DNA of 64,000 nucleotides from Streptomyces sp. TRM68416 (lineage in GTDB: Bacteria; Actinomycetota; Actinomycetes; Streptomycetales; Streptomycetaceae). The position numbers were made by a program, and so were the translations under genes. The stretch is taken from assembly GCF_014596915.1 (NCBI RefSeq), contig NZ_JACVWU010000031.1, forward strand, positions 36,111 to 100,110, given 5' to 3'. A model generated the notes under the pieces. It did no database searches, had not been told where the DNA came from, and saw nothing but the letters and a program-made list of their open reading frames with translations. This document shows, in pieces, positions 1-8,052 of the stretch. Position 1 is the stretch's first letter, and each line of letters begins with the position of its first letter.

Positions 1-275
1 GTCTTGGTCTCGACGAACTCGATCTGGTCGGCGTCGTAGCCGAGCTCCTTGGCCACGTACGTGGCGACGTCGACGTCGAAGCCGGAGAAGGACCCGTCGG
101 GCTCCTTCAGGCCCAGACCCGGCTGGTCGTACTTGATGCCGATCTTGATCTTGTCGCCGCCGCCCGAGCCGGTGTCGGCGCTGTCGCCGTCGCCGTCGTC
201 GCCGCCACACGCGGTCGCGGTCAGGGAGAGGACGAGCGCAGCGGCGGCCGCGGCGGTGACCTTGCGGAGCTTCAT
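1..275 (-). CDS. gluB: Glutamate ABC transporter substrate-binding lipoprotein (partial, N-terminal part)
   Basis: This is the N-terminal 91 or so residues of a periplasmic-type binding protein; the gene runs off the left edge. The start ATG has an AAGGA-like ribosome site just upstream. Residues 1-24 form a lipoprotein signal peptide (KLRK, hydrophobic run, then TATAC), followed by an Asp/Gly-rich tether. The mature part begins with KIKIGIKYDQPGLG and continues with GSFSGFDVDVATYVAKELGY, the usual opening of polar amino-acid binding proteins (SBP family 3). It lies 72 bp downstream of gluA on the same strand, so it should be co-transcribed; the permease genes gluC and gluD would be expected to the left of the window. 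Expected role: capture glutamate at the cell surface for the GluA-energised permease. Family call is firm; substrate rests on gene context. Confidence 0.9.
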   Translation of the reverse strand, partial: MKLRKVTAAAAAALVLSLTATACGGDDGDGDSADTGSGGGDKIKIGIKYDQPGLGLKEPDGSFSGFDVDVATYVAKELGYDADQIEFVETK

Positions 276-347
276 GGTGAACATCCTTTGTCTGGTGAAG
301 AGATGCGAGCCGTGGGTGCGGGTGACGCAGGTTACGCCGGTGCGTCG

Positions 348-1124
348 TCAGTGGTGCAGGATCTTGGACAGGAAGTCCTTGGCGCGGTCGCTGCGCGGGT
401 TGCTGAAGAATTGGTCCGGCACAGCCTCTTCGACGATCCGGCCGTCCGCCATGAACACCACTCGGTTCGCGGCCGAACGGGCGAAGCCCATCTCGTGCGT
501 GACGACGATCATGGTCATGCCGTCGCGGGCGAGCTGCTGCATGACCTCCAGGACCTCGTTGATCATCTCCGGGTCGAGGGCCGACGTCGGCTCGTCGAAG
601 AGCATGACCTTGGGGTCCATCGCCAGGGCGCGGGCGATGGCGACACGCTGCTGCTGGCCACCGGAGAGCTGGGCGGGGTACTTGTCGGCCTGGCTGGCCA
701 CGCCCACCCGGTCGAGCAGGGAGCGGGCCTTCTCCTCGGCCTTCTTCTTGTCGGCCTTGCGGACCTTGATCTGGCCCAGCATCACGTTCTCGAGCACGGT
801 CTTGTGCGCGAAGAGGTTGAAGGACTGGAAGACCATGCCGACGTCAGCGCGCAGACGGGCCAGCTCCTTGCCCTCCGCGGGCAGTGGTTTGCCGTCGATG
901 ACGATCGTTCCCGAGTCGATCGTCTCCAGGCGGTTGATGGTGCGGCACAGGGTGGACTTCCCGGACCCGGAGGGTCCGATGACCACGACGACTTCGCCGC
1001 GGGCGATCGTCAGGTCGATGTCCTGGAGCACGTGCAACGCGCCGAAATGCTTGTTGACGCTCTTCAGGACGACCAGGTCGCCGGTTGCGGCCACATCTTC
1101 CTTGGCCACCGATACTTCGGTCAT
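348..1124 (-). CDS. gluA: Glutamate ABC transporter ATP-binding protein
   Basis: A 258-residue cytoplasmic ATPase of the polar amino-acid uptake class. Walker A (GPSGSGKST) is at about residues 50-58. The signature LSGGQQQR is followed by Walker B (VMLFDEP) and the switch His (VVTHEM). Length and motif order are those of GlnQ/GluA proteins. It powers import by the GluCD permease of glutamate delivered by GluB, whose gene follows on the same strand. The two-component system gluR-gluK is divergent from it; in S. coelicolor a system at this position (GluR-GluK) senses glutamate and controls this transporter, so the same regulation is inferred here. The ribosome site GGAGGAC lies 15-21 nt before the start and can pair with a sequence just upstream (see 1139-1160). 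Confidence 0.93.
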   Translation of the reverse strand: MTEVSVAKEDVAATGDLVVLKSVNKHFGALHVLQDIDLTIARGEVVVVIGPSGSGKSTLCRTINRLETIDSGTIVIDGKPLPAEGKELARLRADVGMVFQSFNLFAHKTVLENVMLGQIKVRKADKKKAEEKARSLLDRVGVASQADKYPAQLSGGQQQRVAIARALAMDPKVMLFDEPTSALDPEMINEVLEVMQQLARDGMTMIVVTHEMGFARSAANRVVFMADGRIVEEAVPDQFFSNPRSDRAKDFLSKILHH

Positions 1125-1138
1125 CGCTCTCAGGCTCC

Positions 1139-1160
1139 GTCCTCCTCGGTTTCGGAGGAC
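1139..1160 (-). promoter_or_regulatory. Hairpin covering the gluA ribosome-binding region
   Basis: GTCCTCC (1139-1145) and GGAGGAC (1154-1160) are perfect complementary arms with an 8-nt loop. On the gluA mRNA the downstream arm contains the best purine-rich ribosome site, 15 nt before the ATG, so the hairpin could hide it. Whether it is used for control is inference. Confidence 0.4.
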
Positions 1161-1217
1161 AGTAATAACCGTATCCGACCTGCGTCATTAGTCCTGAGGG
1201 GAATTTGAGCATCACGA

Positions 1218-1233
1218 TCCGATAGCAATCGGA
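1218..1233. promoter_or_regulatory. Inverted repeat in the gluA-gluR intergenic region (candidate operator)
   Basis: TCCGAT-AGCA-ATCGGA is a perfect inverted repeat in the 290-bp region between the divergent gluA and gluR genes. The same region has a direct repeat CGTGACTGC at 1330-1338 and 1366-1374. OmpR-type regulators such as GluR usually bind direct repeats, so the second pair is as good a candidate site as the first. No promoter hexamers stood out clearly. Confidence 0.35.
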
Positions 1234-1414
1234 CACGTGTCGTAGCACTTGTGAGCTGGGGACGTACCGGCTGGATAACGACAAGCCCCGTGCAAGCGGA
1301 ACCCACTTGACGGCATCGTCGTCCATCAGCGTGACTGCCATGATGCACGCGCACGTGTGCACGATCGTGACTGCAAGACCCACCCGTACGGCCGATGAAC
1401 AGGAGGGGGCCGGG

Positions 1415-2101
1415 ATGAGACTGCTCCTCGTCGAGGACGACAACCATGTCGCCGCCGCTCTCTCCGCGGTGCTGGCGCGGCACGGGTTCGAGGTCACGCA
1501 TGCCCGGAGCGGCGAGGAGGCCCTCCAGGCGCTCGTCCCGGAGGGCGCCGGCTTCGGCGTCGTCCTGCTCGACCTGGGACTGCCGGACCAGGACGGCTAC
1601 GAGGTGTGCAGCAAGATCCGCAAGCGCACCAGCACCCCCGTGATCATGGTGACCGCCCGCTCCGACGTACGCTCCCGCATCCACGGCCTCAACCTGGGCG
1701 CCGACGACTACGTGGTCAAGCCGTACGACACCGGCGAACTGCTCGCCCGGATCCACGCCGTCAGCCGGCGCACCGCCCACGAGGACCCGGCCGCGGGCGC
1801 CGACACCGTGCTGCGGCTGGGCTCGATGCGCATCGAACTGCCCACCCGCCAGGTCAGCGTCGACGGCACGGTCGTGCAGCTGACCCGCAAGGAGTTCGAC
1901 CTCCTCGCGCTGCTCGCCCAGCGGCCCGGCGTGGTCTTCCGCCGCGAGCAGATCATCAGCGAGGTCTGGCGCACCAGCTGGGAGGGGACCGGGCGCACCC
2001 TGGAGGTGCACGTGGCCTCCCTGCGCGCCAAGCTGCGCATGCCCGCCCTGATCGAGACCGTGCGCGGCGTCGGGTACCGGCTCGTCGCCCCGGTCGCCTA
2101 G
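1415..2101 (+). CDS. gluR: OmpR-family response regulator (glutamate-sensing system)
   Basis: A 228-residue regulator. The receiver domain (about 1-115) starts RLLLVEDDNHVAAAL and carries the phosphoacceptor in VVLLDLGLPDQDGYEV. The C-terminal winged helix (about 135-228) has TRKEFDLLALLAQRPG and the recognition region GRTLEVHVASLRAKL. The start at 1415 was chosen because AGGAGGGGG lies 5 nt upstream; reading further upstream gives an unlikely N-terminus. The histidine kinase gene follows after 9 bp, so the two form an operon. Divergence from gluAB and homology by position to S. coelicolor GluR suggest it activates glutamate uptake genes; that link is by analogy. Confidence 0.88.
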   Translation: MRLLLVEDDNHVAAALSAVLARHGFEVTHARSGEEALQALVPEGAGFGVVLLDLGLPDQDGYEVCSKIRKRTSTPVIMVTARSDVRSRIHGLNLGADDYVVKPYDTGELLARIHAVSRRTAHEDPAAGADTVLRLGSMRIELPTRQVSVDGTVVQLTRKEFDLLALLAQRPGVVFRREQIISEVWRTSWEGTGRTLEVHVASLRAKLRMPALIETVRGVGYRLVAPVA

Positions 2102-2110
2102 CGGGCACGA

Positions 2111-3502
2111 GTGCGCGCACGACTGCTCCCGCTGCTCATCGTGCTGATGGCGGCCGTCCTGCTGGCCCTCGGCATCCCGCTCGCCGCCAGCCTGGCGGCC
2201 GCCCGGCAGCAGAAGGTGGTCGTCGACCGGATCGACGACACGGCGTACTTCGCGGCCATCACCCGGTCCGTCATGGACACCACCCAGGGGCCCCAGGACG
2301 AGGGCCGCACCCTGAGCCGCGCCCTGGAGAGCTACTACGGGATCTACGGCATCCGCGTGGGCGTCTTCCTGCCCGGCGACGCGCCCCTGGCCAACGCTCC
2401 GGAGACGTGGCTGCTGCCGGACGAGGGCGAGGTGCGCGACGCCTTCGAGGAGGCGCTGCTCAGCCGGCGCAGCCACGACCCGGAGCAGGTGTGGCCCTGG
2501 CAGCGGGGCCGTCTCGTGGTCGCCTCACCGGTCGTCCGGGACGGTGACGTCGTCGCGGTCGTCGTCACCGACTCGCCCACCGGACAGATGCGTTCGCAGA
2601 TCCTGCGCGGCTGGCTGCTCATCGGCGCGGGCGAGATCGCCGCGATGCTGCTGGCCGTCGGCGCCGCGCTGCGGCTGACCGGCTGGGTGCTCCGACCCGT
2701 CCGGGTGCTGGACGCCACCACCCACGCGATCGCCAGCGGCCGGCTGAAGTCCAGGGTCGCGGCGGCCGGCGGGCCGCCGGAACTGAGGCGGCTGGCCCGG
2801 TCGTTCAACGAGATGGCGGACAACGTCGAGGACGTGCTGGAGCAGCAGCGCGCCTTCGTCGCCGACGCCTCGCACCAGCTGCGCAACCCCCTCTCGGCGC
2901 TGCTGCTGCGCATCGAACTGCTCGCACTGGAACTCCCCGAGGGCAACGAGGAGATCGCCTCCGTCCAGGCCGAGGGCAAACGCCTGGCCCAGGTGCTGGA
3001 CGACCTGCTCGACCTGGCGCTGGCCGAGCACACCGAGGCCGACCTGAGCATCACCGACATCGGGGCGCTGGCCGCCGAGCGGGTCGCGGCCTGGGCGCCG
3101 ACCGCCGAGGCCCAGGGGGTGACGCTGGTCGGCGACTGCCCGGCCACCACCGCCTGGGCGGACCCGGTGGCCCTGTCGTCCGCGCTGGACGCGGTGATCG
3201 ACAACGCGGTGAAGTTCACGCCGCGGGACGAGCGCGTCGAGGTGACCGTCACCGCCGACGGCGACACCGCGACCGTCGTGGTCACCGACCGCGGCCCCGG
3301 TCTGACCGACGACGAACTCGCCCGCGTGGGCGACCGCTTCTGGCGCAGCGGCCGCCACCAGAACATCAAGGGCTCCGGCCTCGGCCTGTCCATCTCGCGG
3401 GCCCTGCTCGCCGCGGGCGGCGGGTCGATCGCCTACGAGCACCACGAACCGCACGGTCTGAAGGTCACCGTGCGGGTGCCGCGGAGTGCGCCTGCGGCTT
3501 GA
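2111..3502 (+). CDS. gluK: Sensor histidine kinase (glutamate-sensing system)
   Basis: A 463-residue membrane kinase starting with GTG 9 bp after gluR. A first membrane helix is at about residues 5-30, an extracytoplasmic sensor region spans about 31-160, and a second helix lies at about 160-185. A HAMP segment follows, then the HisKA box with FVADASHQLRNPLSALLL (phospho-His). The ATPase domain has the N box VIDNAVKFTP, DRGPGL and GSGLGLSI. All catalytic motifs are intact. It should phosphorylate GluR in response to an external signal; glutamate is the signal reported for the S. coelicolor counterpart. Confidence 0.87.
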   Translation: MRARLLPLLIVLMAAVLLALGIPLAASLAAARQQKVVVDRIDDTAYFAAITRSVMDTTQGPQDEGRTLSRALESYYGIYGIRVGVFLPGDAPLANAPETWLLPDEGEVRDAFEEALLSRRSHDPEQVWPWQRGRLVVASPVVRDGDVVAVVVTDSPTGQMRSQILRGWLLIGAGEIAAMLLAVGAALRLTGWVLRPVRVLDATTHAIASGRLKSRVAAAGGPPELRRLARSFNEMADNVEDVLEQQRAFVADASHQLRNPLSALLLRIELLALELPEGNEEIASVQAEGKRLAQVLDDLLDLALAEHTEADLSITDIGALAAERVAAWAPTAEAQGVTLVGDCPATTAWADPVALSSALDAVIDNAVKFTPRDERVEVTVTADGDTATVVVTDRGPGLTDDELARVGDRFWRSGRHQNIKGSGLGLSISRALLAAGGGSIAYEHHEPHGLKVTVRVPRSAPAA

Positions 3503-3512
3503 GGGGCGGGCG

Positions 3513-3634
3513 GGGAGTGCCGTGATGTGTCGTCGTTCGGCTGCGGGCTCGTTGTGGCTGGTTGCGCCCCACGGCGGAGCCGCATATCGACACAGCCCCG
3601 CGCCCCTTTGGCGCGCGCTGCCGTACCGCGGTCG
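3513..3634 (+). repeat. Dispersed intergenic repeat, copy A
   Basis: This intergenic stretch matches, in inverted orientation, the segment 17032-17130. Shared blocks include GCGATGTGTCGTC-like, TCGTGGCTGGTCGCGC-like and CCCCGCGCCCCTTTGG, in the same order. Copy A has about 25 extra bases in the middle (around 3570-3592). It sits between the convergent ends of gluK and the TAXI gene and contains no gene. Similar elements are, to my knowledge, common between genes in Streptomyces. Confidence 0.7.
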
Positions 3635-3672
3635 AATGAGCCGAGTCCGCCCGTGGCGCCGTGCGCCCGCGC

Positions 3673-4668
3673 CTACGGTTTGACGGATCGGTAATAGCGT
3701 CGCGCGCCCTGGTGCAGCGGGAGCGGATCCGTGTAGATCGCCGTGCGTACGTCGACCAGCTGCGCGGAGTGGACGTGCGCGCCGATGCCGTCACGGCTGT
3801 CGAGCACGGTGCGGGTCAGCCACTCGGTGAGCCGCGGATCCAGGTCCTTCCGGGTCACCAGCAGGTTGGACACCGCCAGCGTCGCCACCGTGGACCCGTC
3901 CTGGATGGTCCGGTAGGCCGACTCCGGCATGTTGGTGGCCCGGTAGTAGCGGGTGGCGCCGCCCTGGGCGTGCACCTTGGCGACCAGCTCGGCGTCGATC
4001 GGCACGAAGCGGAAGTCCGAGGTCTCGGCGATCTCCCGGAGCCCGCGCGTGGGCAGCCCGCCCGACCAGAAGAACGCGTCGAGCCCGTTCCCCAGTGCCC
4101 TGGGCCCGGTGTCGATGCCGTCCGACCGGGCCGTGATGTCCTTCACCGGGTCGATGCCGGCCGCCTCCAGCACCCGGTTGGCGATCAGCCGCACCCCCGA
4201 GTGGGGCAGCCCTATGGCCACCCGCTTGCCCCGCAGGTCGGCGACCGACTCGATGTCCGAGTCCGGCGGGACGACGAGCTGCACATAGTCGTCGTACAGA
4301 CGGGCGACACCGCGCAGCCGGTCGGCGCCGGGCCCGTCGTCGATCTCGTACGTCTCCACCGCGTCGGCGGCGGCGATGGTCAGGTCGGCCTGGCCGGTCG
4401 CCACGCGCCGGACGTTCTCCTGGGACCCGGCGCTGGTCTTCAGCTCCACCTTCAGGTCAGGCATGTCCCTGGCGAGCTCGGCGCGCAACCGGTCGCCGTA
4501 CTCGTGATAGACGCCGGCCCGGGTGCCCGTGCTGAAGACGATCGTCCCCCTCGGGGGGGCCTCGCCCAGGGGCAGCAGCCACCACAGCAGCAGCCCGAGG
4601 GCGACGACGCCGGCGGCCGCGCTCTGGAGGGCGCGGCGCCTGCCGATACGGGGGAACACCTTGGACAT
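3673..4668 (-). CDS. TAXI-family TRAP transporter solute-binding protein
   Basis: A 331-residue exported binding protein. Residues 1-35 hold a basic start (SKVFPRIGRRR) and one hydrophobic segment (AAAGVVALGLLLWWLLPLG) without a lipobox cysteine, so it is a membrane anchor or signal peptide. The mature part begins GTIVFSTGTRAGVYHEYGDRL, the diagnostic opening of TAXI proteins, and continues with TSAGSQENVRRVATGQADL and LRGKRVAIGLPHSGV. The ATG at 4668 was preferred because upstream residues are Arg-rich and unlike the family. TAXI proteins deliver substrates (often glutamate or C4 acids) to TRAP permeases, but no permease gene is next to it: the divergent neighbour is a MazG-like enzyme. Confidence 0.85.
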   Translation of the reverse strand: MSKVFPRIGRRRALQSAAAGVVALGLLLWWLLPLGEAPPRGTIVFSTGTRAGVYHEYGDRLRAELARDMPDLKVELKTSAGSQENVRRVATGQADLTIAAADAVETYEIDDGPGADRLRGVARLYDDYVQLVVPPDSDIESVADLRGKRVAIGLPHSGVRLIANRVLEAAGIDPVKDITARSDGIDTGPRALGNGLDAFFWSGGLPTRGLREIAETSDFRFVPIDAELVAKVHAQGGATRYYRATNMPESAYRTIQDGSTVATLAVSNLLVTRKDLDPRLTEWLTRTVLDSRDGIGAHVHSAQLVDVRTAIYTDPLPLHQGARRYYRSVKP

Positions 4669-4742
4669 GCGGGCGATCCTGCCAGGCTCTCCTCCCCGCT
4701 GACCAGGGGCGTGGGTGCGGGAGGCATCGATAGGGTCGGGGG

Positions 4743-5153
4743 ATGAGTTCTTCGCCCGCCGACCTGGTCCGTGCCTTCCACCACGCCTTCGGGCTCGACG
4801 TCCGCGGTACCCCCACCGAGGTGGCACCGGAACTCGCGGCCCACCGGGGCGAGTTGCTCGCGGAGGAGGCCTCCGAGGTCGCCGAGGTCGCGGTCACCGG
4901 CTCCCTCGACAGGCTCGCGCACGAACTGGCGGACGTGGTGTACGTCGCCTACGGCACCGCCCTCGTCCACGGCATCGACCTCGACGAGGTCATCGCCGAG
5001 ATCCACCGCGCCAACATGACCAAGCTGGGCCCCGACGGCCACGTGGCCCGCCGCGCCGACGGGAAGGTCCTCAAGGGGGACCACTACCGCGCCCCCGACG
5101 TGGCGGAGGTGCTGCGGCGCCAGGGGTGGCGGGGCGGGCCTACGGCGTCGTAG
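4743..5153 (+). CDS. MazG-like nucleotide pyrophosphohydrolase
   Basis: A 136-residue all-alpha protein with the MazG/dUTPase-like metal site: EEASEVAEVAV followed about 20 residues later by HELADVVYVAYG supplies the Glu/Glu/Glu/Asp set that binds Mg2+. Such enzymes hydrolyse (d)NTPs to monophosphate and pyrophosphate and remove damaged nucleotides. It is transcribed divergently from the TAXI gene with 74 bp between starts. The substrate cannot be told from sequence. Confidence 0.8.
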   Translation: MSSSPADLVRAFHHAFGLDVRGTPTEVAPELAAHRGELLAEEASEVAEVAVTGSLDRLAHELADVVYVAYGTALVHGIDLDEVIAEIHRANMTKLGPDGHVARRADGKVLKGDHYRAPDVAEVLRRQGWRGGPTAS

Positions 5154-5173
5154 GGGCTGCGGTTTCTGCGGGG

Positions 5174-5259
5174 GTGCCCATGACGCCGTAGAGCCTGGCT
5201 TCGCGGCCGTGCCCATGACGCCGTAGAGCCTGGCCTCGCGGCCGTGCCCACGGCGTCGT
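5174..5259. repeat. 35-bp tandem repeat between convergent genes
   Basis: Two near-identical 35-bp units (5174-5208 and 5209-5243, differing at one base) begin GTGCCCATGACGCCGTAG; a partial third follows. CGGCGTCGTAG motifs flank it on both sides (about 5141 and 5251). It lies between the convergent ends of the MazG-like gene and the antiporter gene. Confidence 0.75.
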
Positions 5260-5278
5260 AGCGGCCGTCGATCCGTGG

Positions 5279-6478
5279 CTACAGCGGCGCTGTCTCCTCC
5301 ACCGGCTCGCGGGGCTTCGTCCTGCGGCGTTCCGTCCACCACATCGCCGCCGGCTCCGTGTAGCGGGCGGTGAGGGGGCCGAGGACGACGAGGATGAGGA
5401 CGTAGGCCGTGGCGAGGGGGCCGAGGGCGGGTTCGATGCCCGCGCTGACGGCGAGGCCCGCGATGACGATGGAGAACTCGCCGCGGGCCACCAGCGCCCC
5501 GCCCGCGCGCCAGCGGCCCTTGACGGAGATACCGGCCCGCCGTGCCGCCCAGTACCCCGTGGCGATCTTCGTCGCGGCGGTGACGAGGGCCAGGGCGAGC
5601 GCGGGCAGCAGGACCGGCGGGATGCTCGCCGGGTCGGTGTGCAGCCCGAAGAAGACGAAGAAGACGGCGGCGAACAGGTCGCGCAGGGGGCTGAGCAGCG
5701 TGTGCGCGCCTTCCGCGACCTCTCCGGACAGCGCGATGCCCACCAGGAAGGCGCCGACCGCGGCCGAGACCTGGAGCTGCTGCGCGACGCCCGCGACCAG
5801 GATGGTCAGCCCGAGCACCACCAGCAGCAGCTTCTCCGGGTCGTCGCTGGAGACGAACCGCGAGATGACCCGCCCGTAGCGGATCGCGAGGAACAGCACG
5901 AGCCCCGCCGCGCCCAGCGCGATCGACAGGGTCAGGCTGCCGGCCGCCAGCCCGGCCCCGGCCACCAGGGCGGTGATGATGGGCAGGTACACCGCCATCG
6001 CCAGGTCCTCGAGGACGAGGACACTCAGGATCACCGGGGTCTCGCGGTTGCCGATCCGGCCCAGGTCGCCGAGGACCTTCGCGATGACCCCGGACGACGA
6101 GATCCAGGTGACGCCCGCCAGGACCACCGCGGCCACCGGGCCCCAGCCGAGCAGCAGCGCCGCCGCCGCACCCGGTACGGCGTTGAGCGCCCCGTCGACC
6201 AGGCCCGCGGGGTAGTGGGCCTTGAGGTTGGTGACCAGGTCCCCGGCCGTGTACTCCAGGCCGAGCATCAGCAGCAGCAGGATGACGCCGATCTCCGCCC
6301 CGGCGGCGATGAACTCCTCGCTCGCGCCGAGCGGCAGCAGCCCGCCCGTGCCGAAGGCCAGACCGGCGAGCAGGTACAGCGGGATCGGCGACAGCCGGAA
6401 GCGGGCTGCGGCCCGGCCGAGCAGACCCAGGCCGAGGATGATGGAGCCGAACTCGATCAGCAGGATGCCGGAGTGCAA
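5279..6478 (-). CDS. Cation:proton antiporter (CPA2 family)
   Basis: A polytopic protein of about 399 residues with some 11-12 membrane helices. It starts HSGILLIEFGSIILGLGLLGRAAARF and keeps the CPA2 features, including the LLLMLGLEY segment, the unwound helix region WISSSGVIAKVL and VLSVLVLEDLAMAV with the conserved acidic pair. It exchanges K+ or Na+ for H+. The chosen TTG at 6478 has GGGAG 7 nt upstream and does not overlap the preceding gene's coding part; a GTG at 6493 would overlap it. The preceding gene encodes its likely cytosolic regulatory subunit, as in KhtT-KhtU pairs. Confidence 0.85.
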   Translation of the reverse strand: MHSGILLIEFGSIILGLGLLGRAAARFRLSPIPLYLLAGLAFGTGGLLPLGASEEFIAAGAEIGVILLLLMLGLEYTAGDLVTNLKAHYPAGLVDGALNAVPGAAAALLLGWGPVAAVVLAGVTWISSSGVIAKVLGDLGRIGNRETPVILSVLVLEDLAMAVYLPIITALVAGAGLAAGSLTLSIALGAAGLVLFLAIRYGRVISRFVSSDDPEKLLLVVLGLTILVAGVAQQLQVSAAVGAFLVGIALSGEVAEGAHTLLSPLRDLFAAVFFVFFGLHTDPASIPPVLLPALALALVTAATKIATGYWAARRAGISVKGRWRAGGALVARGEFSIVIAGLAVSAGIEPALGPLATAYVLILVVLGPLTARYTEPAAMWWTERRRTKPREPVEETAPL

Positions 6479-6482
6479 CGGT

Positions 6483-6968
6483 TCACTCCCGACCGAGTAT
6501 CGTCGCCGCGCCGTCCACACCCTCCCGGGTGCCGATGACGATCAGCGTGTCCCCGCCCGCCAGCCGGAAGTCCGGCGCGGGGGACGGGATCGCCTCGGCG
6601 CGGCGCAGCACCGCCACCACCGACGCGCCCGTCTCGGTGCGCATGCGGGTGTCGCCCAGCAGCCGCCCGTTCCAGTGCGAGGTCGCGGCCACCTCGATCC
6701 GCTCGGCGACCAGGCCCAGGTCCGTCGTGTAGAGCAGGCTCGCGCTGTGGTGGGACGGCTTCAGCGCGTCGATCAGCGAGTCCGCCTCGGACTCGGTCAG
6801 CCGCAGGGACTGCGCGCAGGCGTCGGGGTCGTCCGCCCGGTACAGGTTCACCGTGCGGCCGCCGTCGCGGTGCGCCACCACGGACAGATGGCGGTGTTCC
6901 CGCGTCACGAGGTCGTACTGGACCCCGATGCCCGGCAGCGGTGTCGCCCTCAGACGTGGAGCAGGCAC
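6483..6968 (-). CDS. RCK_C-domain regulatory subunit of the cation:proton antiporter
   Basis: A 161-residue soluble protein. The C-terminal half (about 85-161) is a TrkA-C/RCK_C domain: GDTRMRTETGASVVAVLRR, then FRLAGGDTLIVIGTREGVD. The N-terminal half (LPGIGVQYDLVTREHRHLSVV) resembles the KhtT family. The GTG start at 6968 has a GGGGAAAG site in front. It is followed at once by the antiporter gene, so the two should be co-expressed, with this subunit gating the antiporter in response to a cytoplasmic ligand or pH. Confidence 0.83.
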   Translation of the reverse strand: MPAPRLRATPLPGIGVQYDLVTREHRHLSVVAHRDGGRTVNLYRADDPDACAQSLRLTESEADSLIDALKPSHHSASLLYTTDLGLVAERIEVAATSHWNGRLLGDTRMRTETGASVVAVLRRAEAIPSPAPDFRLAGGDTLIVIGTREGVDGAATILGRE

Positions 6969-7119
6969 GATTCTTTCCCCTTGCTGTTTTCGATCGAAAC
7001 GGTCCGGTCGGCATGCTGCCAGCCGCACGTACGGTGGCGACATGGGTGTCATCACGGATATACGCGGCCGCGGCGCGACGGTGAAACTGAGCGTGAGGCG
7101 CGCGGGAAGGGGCGCAAAC

Positions 7120-8052
7120 GTGTCGCTGTTCTGGCGTATCTTCTCGCTCAACGCCGCCGGTCCGATCGTAGCCGCCGCCCTGCTGCTCGGCCCGGTCACC
7201 GTGTCGACGCCGACCCTGCCCGCCGAGGCGCTGGTCGTCGTCGGCGGACTGGCGCTGCTGCTGGTCGGCAACGCCCTCGTCCTGCGTCTCGGACTCGCCC
7301 CGCTGCAACGGCTCGGCCGCGCCATGGCCACCGCCGACCTGCTGCGCCCGGGCGCCCGCGCCGCAGTCGCCGGTCCGGCCGAGACCGCGGAGCTGATCAC
7401 GACGTACAACACCATGCTCGACCGGCTGGAGAGCGAGCGGGCCGCCGGGGCCGCGCGGGCGCTGTCCGCGCAGGAGCGCGAGCGCCGGCGGATCGCCCAG
7501 GAACTGCACGACGAGGTCGGCCAGACCCTCACCGCCGTACTGCTCCAGCTCAAGCGCGTCGCCGACCGGGCGCCCGAGGGGCTGCGCGAGGAGGTGCACC
7601 AGGCGCAGGAGGCCACCCGGGCCGGCCTCGACGAGATCCGCCGTATCGCCCGCAGACTGCGACCGGGTGTGCTGGAGGAGCTCGGCCTGGCCAGCGCCCT
7701 GCGCGCGCTCGCCACCGAGTTCACCACGCACGGCCTGTCGGTGCGCCACCAGGTCCCCGGCGAACTGCCCCCGCTGACCGAGGAGTCGGAACTCGTGCTC
7801 TACCGGGTCGCCCAGGAGGGCCTGACCAACACCGCCCGCCACTCCGGCGCCGACCGCGCGGAACTGCACCTGCGCCCCTGCCCGGACGCCGTCGAACTCG
7901 TCGTACGGGACAACGGCAAAGGTCTCGGCGAGGCGCCGGAGGGCGCCGGGATCCGGGGGATGCGGGAGCGGGCGCTGCTGGTGGGGGCGGAGCTCTCGGT
8001 CGGGCCGGGGCAGGAGATACGGCTGCGGGTGCCGGCCGGGGGCGGCCGTTGA
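7120..8052 (+). CDS. NarL-type sensor histidine kinase
   Basis: About 310 residues. Two membrane segments (about 10-28 and 33-55) are followed by a HAMP-like region with RLGRAMATADLLRPGAR, the HisKA_3 box ERRRIAQELHDEVGQTLTAVL (phospho-His in ELHDE) and an HATPase_c domain (VAQEGLTNTARHSGA, DNGKGLGE, GIRGMRERALLVGAEL). GTG 7120 was chosen because GGAAGGGG lies 6 nt upstream; an in-frame ATG at 7042 would add 26 residues. The 3' end overlaps the response regulator gene by 4 bases. The S. coelicolor system at this position (SCO5784/5785) has been linked to the switch to secondary metabolism and secretion; transfer of that role is inference. Confidence 0.87.
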   Translation: MSLFWRIFSLNAAGPIVAAALLLGPVTVSTPTLPAEALVVVGGLALLLVGNALVLRLGLAPLQRLGRAMATADLLRPGARAAVAGPAETAELITTYNTMLDRLESERAAGAARALSAQERERRRIAQELHDEVGQTLTAVLLQLKRVADRAPEGLREEVHQAQEATRAGLDEIRRIARRLRPGVLEELGLASALRALATEFTTHGLSVRHQVPGELPPLTEESELVLYRVAQEGLTNTARHSGADRAELHLRPCPDAVELVVRDNGKGLGEAPEGAGIRGMRERALLVGAELSVGPGQEIRLRVPAGGGR

